In this document: positions 36,291-36,592 of the stretch, piece by piece
Layout: every line of letters begins with the position of its first letter
Numbering within the stretch: the stretch's first letter is position 1
Virus record (IMG/VR): IMGVR_UViG_3300044627_000772
Location: 1-36,592 of that record
Length of the DNA stretch: 36,592 nt
DNA from: a virus
Reading direction: 5' to 3' (one strand)
The notes under the pieces: model-generated
Databases searched by the model: none
Seen by the model: the letters and a program-made list of their open reading frames with translations, nothing else
What the model was told of the DNA's origin: nothing
Position numbers and translations under genes: made by a program

Positions 36291-36592
36291 ATGGCTGCTA
36301 TTACAAACACCTACACCCGCTTTGACGCAAAGGGTGTACGGGAAGATCTTTCAAACGTCATTTATCAGATCTCTCCAGAAGAGACTCCATTCATGAGCAA
36401 TGTTGGCCGTGAGAACGTCACCAACACATTCTTTGAATGGCAAACCGATGATTTGGCCGCTGCCATCACAACCAATGCACAGATCGAGGGCGATGACATC
36501 ACCTCTTTCACAGCAGTTACAGCTACAGTTCGTTTGGGCAACTACACCCAGATTAGCCGTAAGGATGTAATCATTGCTGGTACATTGGAAGC
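36291..36592 (+). CDS. Major capsid protein, N-terminal part (gene continues at base 1)
   Basis: ATG 36291 follows AAGGA with six bases spacing. The encoded start MAAITNTYTRFDAKGVREDL then LSNVIYQISPEETPFMSN is the conserved beginning of the SU10-type (DUF5309) capsid family. The frame runs off the window; the sequence from 36466 repeats bases 1-127, so the true continuation is at base 1 and the full protein has 326 residues. Confidence 0.92.
   Translation, partial: MAAITNTYTRFDAKGVREDLSNVIYQISPEETPFMSNVGRENVTNTFFEWQTDDLAAAITTNAQIEGDDITSFTAVTATVRLGNYTQISRKDVIIAGTLE
36466..36592. repeat. Terminal direct repeat, copy 2 (contig closure)
   Basis: These bases duplicate positions 1-127 exactly; see the first copy. 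Drop one copy to obtain the circular map. Confidence 0.95.

Overview
The window is a complete genome of a tailed double-stranded DNA phage, most likely with short-tail (podovirus) morphology. Bases 1-127 are identical to bases 36466-36592, so the contig closes into a circular map of 36465 bp; the cut lies inside the major capsid gene. There is no integrase, tRNA, plasmid or bacterial housekeeping gene that I can recognise. The head and tail genes (large portal, SU10-type capsid protein and adaptor, ejection proteins), the dense packing with ATGA and TAATG start/stop overlaps, and strong Shine-Dalgarno sites point to a phage of a Gram-negative bacterium, because it carries a full Rz/Rz1 spanin pair. 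The moderate to low GC and protein style recall phages of freshwater Betaproteobacteria, but that host guess is inference.

Layout on the circular map. A rightward late block starts at 29.18 kb: small and large terminase, a terminator, a set of small virion-associated proteins, portal, scaffold, capsid (across the contig ends), capsid terminator, a glycosyltransferase-like protein, SU10-type adaptor, tail and fibre proteins (2.4-7.1 kb), a tail hub or nozzle candidate, internal virion/ejection proteins ending in an 819-residue transglycosylase (9.0-14.6 kb), a run of very small membrane proteins with spanins and a GH19 endolysin (14.6-17.3 kb), then an HExxH metalloprotease-like protein and an HTH plus metallophosphoesterase protein (17.3-18.8 kb).

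A leftward block (21.74 to 18.78 kb) holds recombination and nucleotide genes: Sak3-like annealing protein, HNH homing endonuclease, SSB-like protein, winged-helix protein and a MazG-like gene broken by an in-frame TAA. A rightward early block (21.86-25.48 kb) holds a winged-helix regulator, a DUF1376-type replication protein, a PD-(D/E)XK nuclease, a methyltransferase and an HNH protein. A second leftward block (28.52 to 25.89 kb) is made of eleven small genes, mostly unknown, around one striking member: a short homologue of the bacterial DNA polymerase III beta clamp that keeps the domain II signatures and the C-terminal MPMR motif.

The phage has no recognisable polymerase, helicase or primase, so it probably captures the host replisome; the DUF1376 protein, Sak3, SSB-like protein and clamp-like protein would be the phage contribution. 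The three gene-free control regions (21.75-21.86, 25.48-25.89 and 28.52-29.18 kb) share a dyad motif, TAGGG(G)TTTWCCCT, present as an array of about six copies just upstream of the small terminase. This motif, the clamp-like protein with its cluster of unknown small genes, the broken MazG gene and the chain of tiny membrane proteins are the parts most worth following up.
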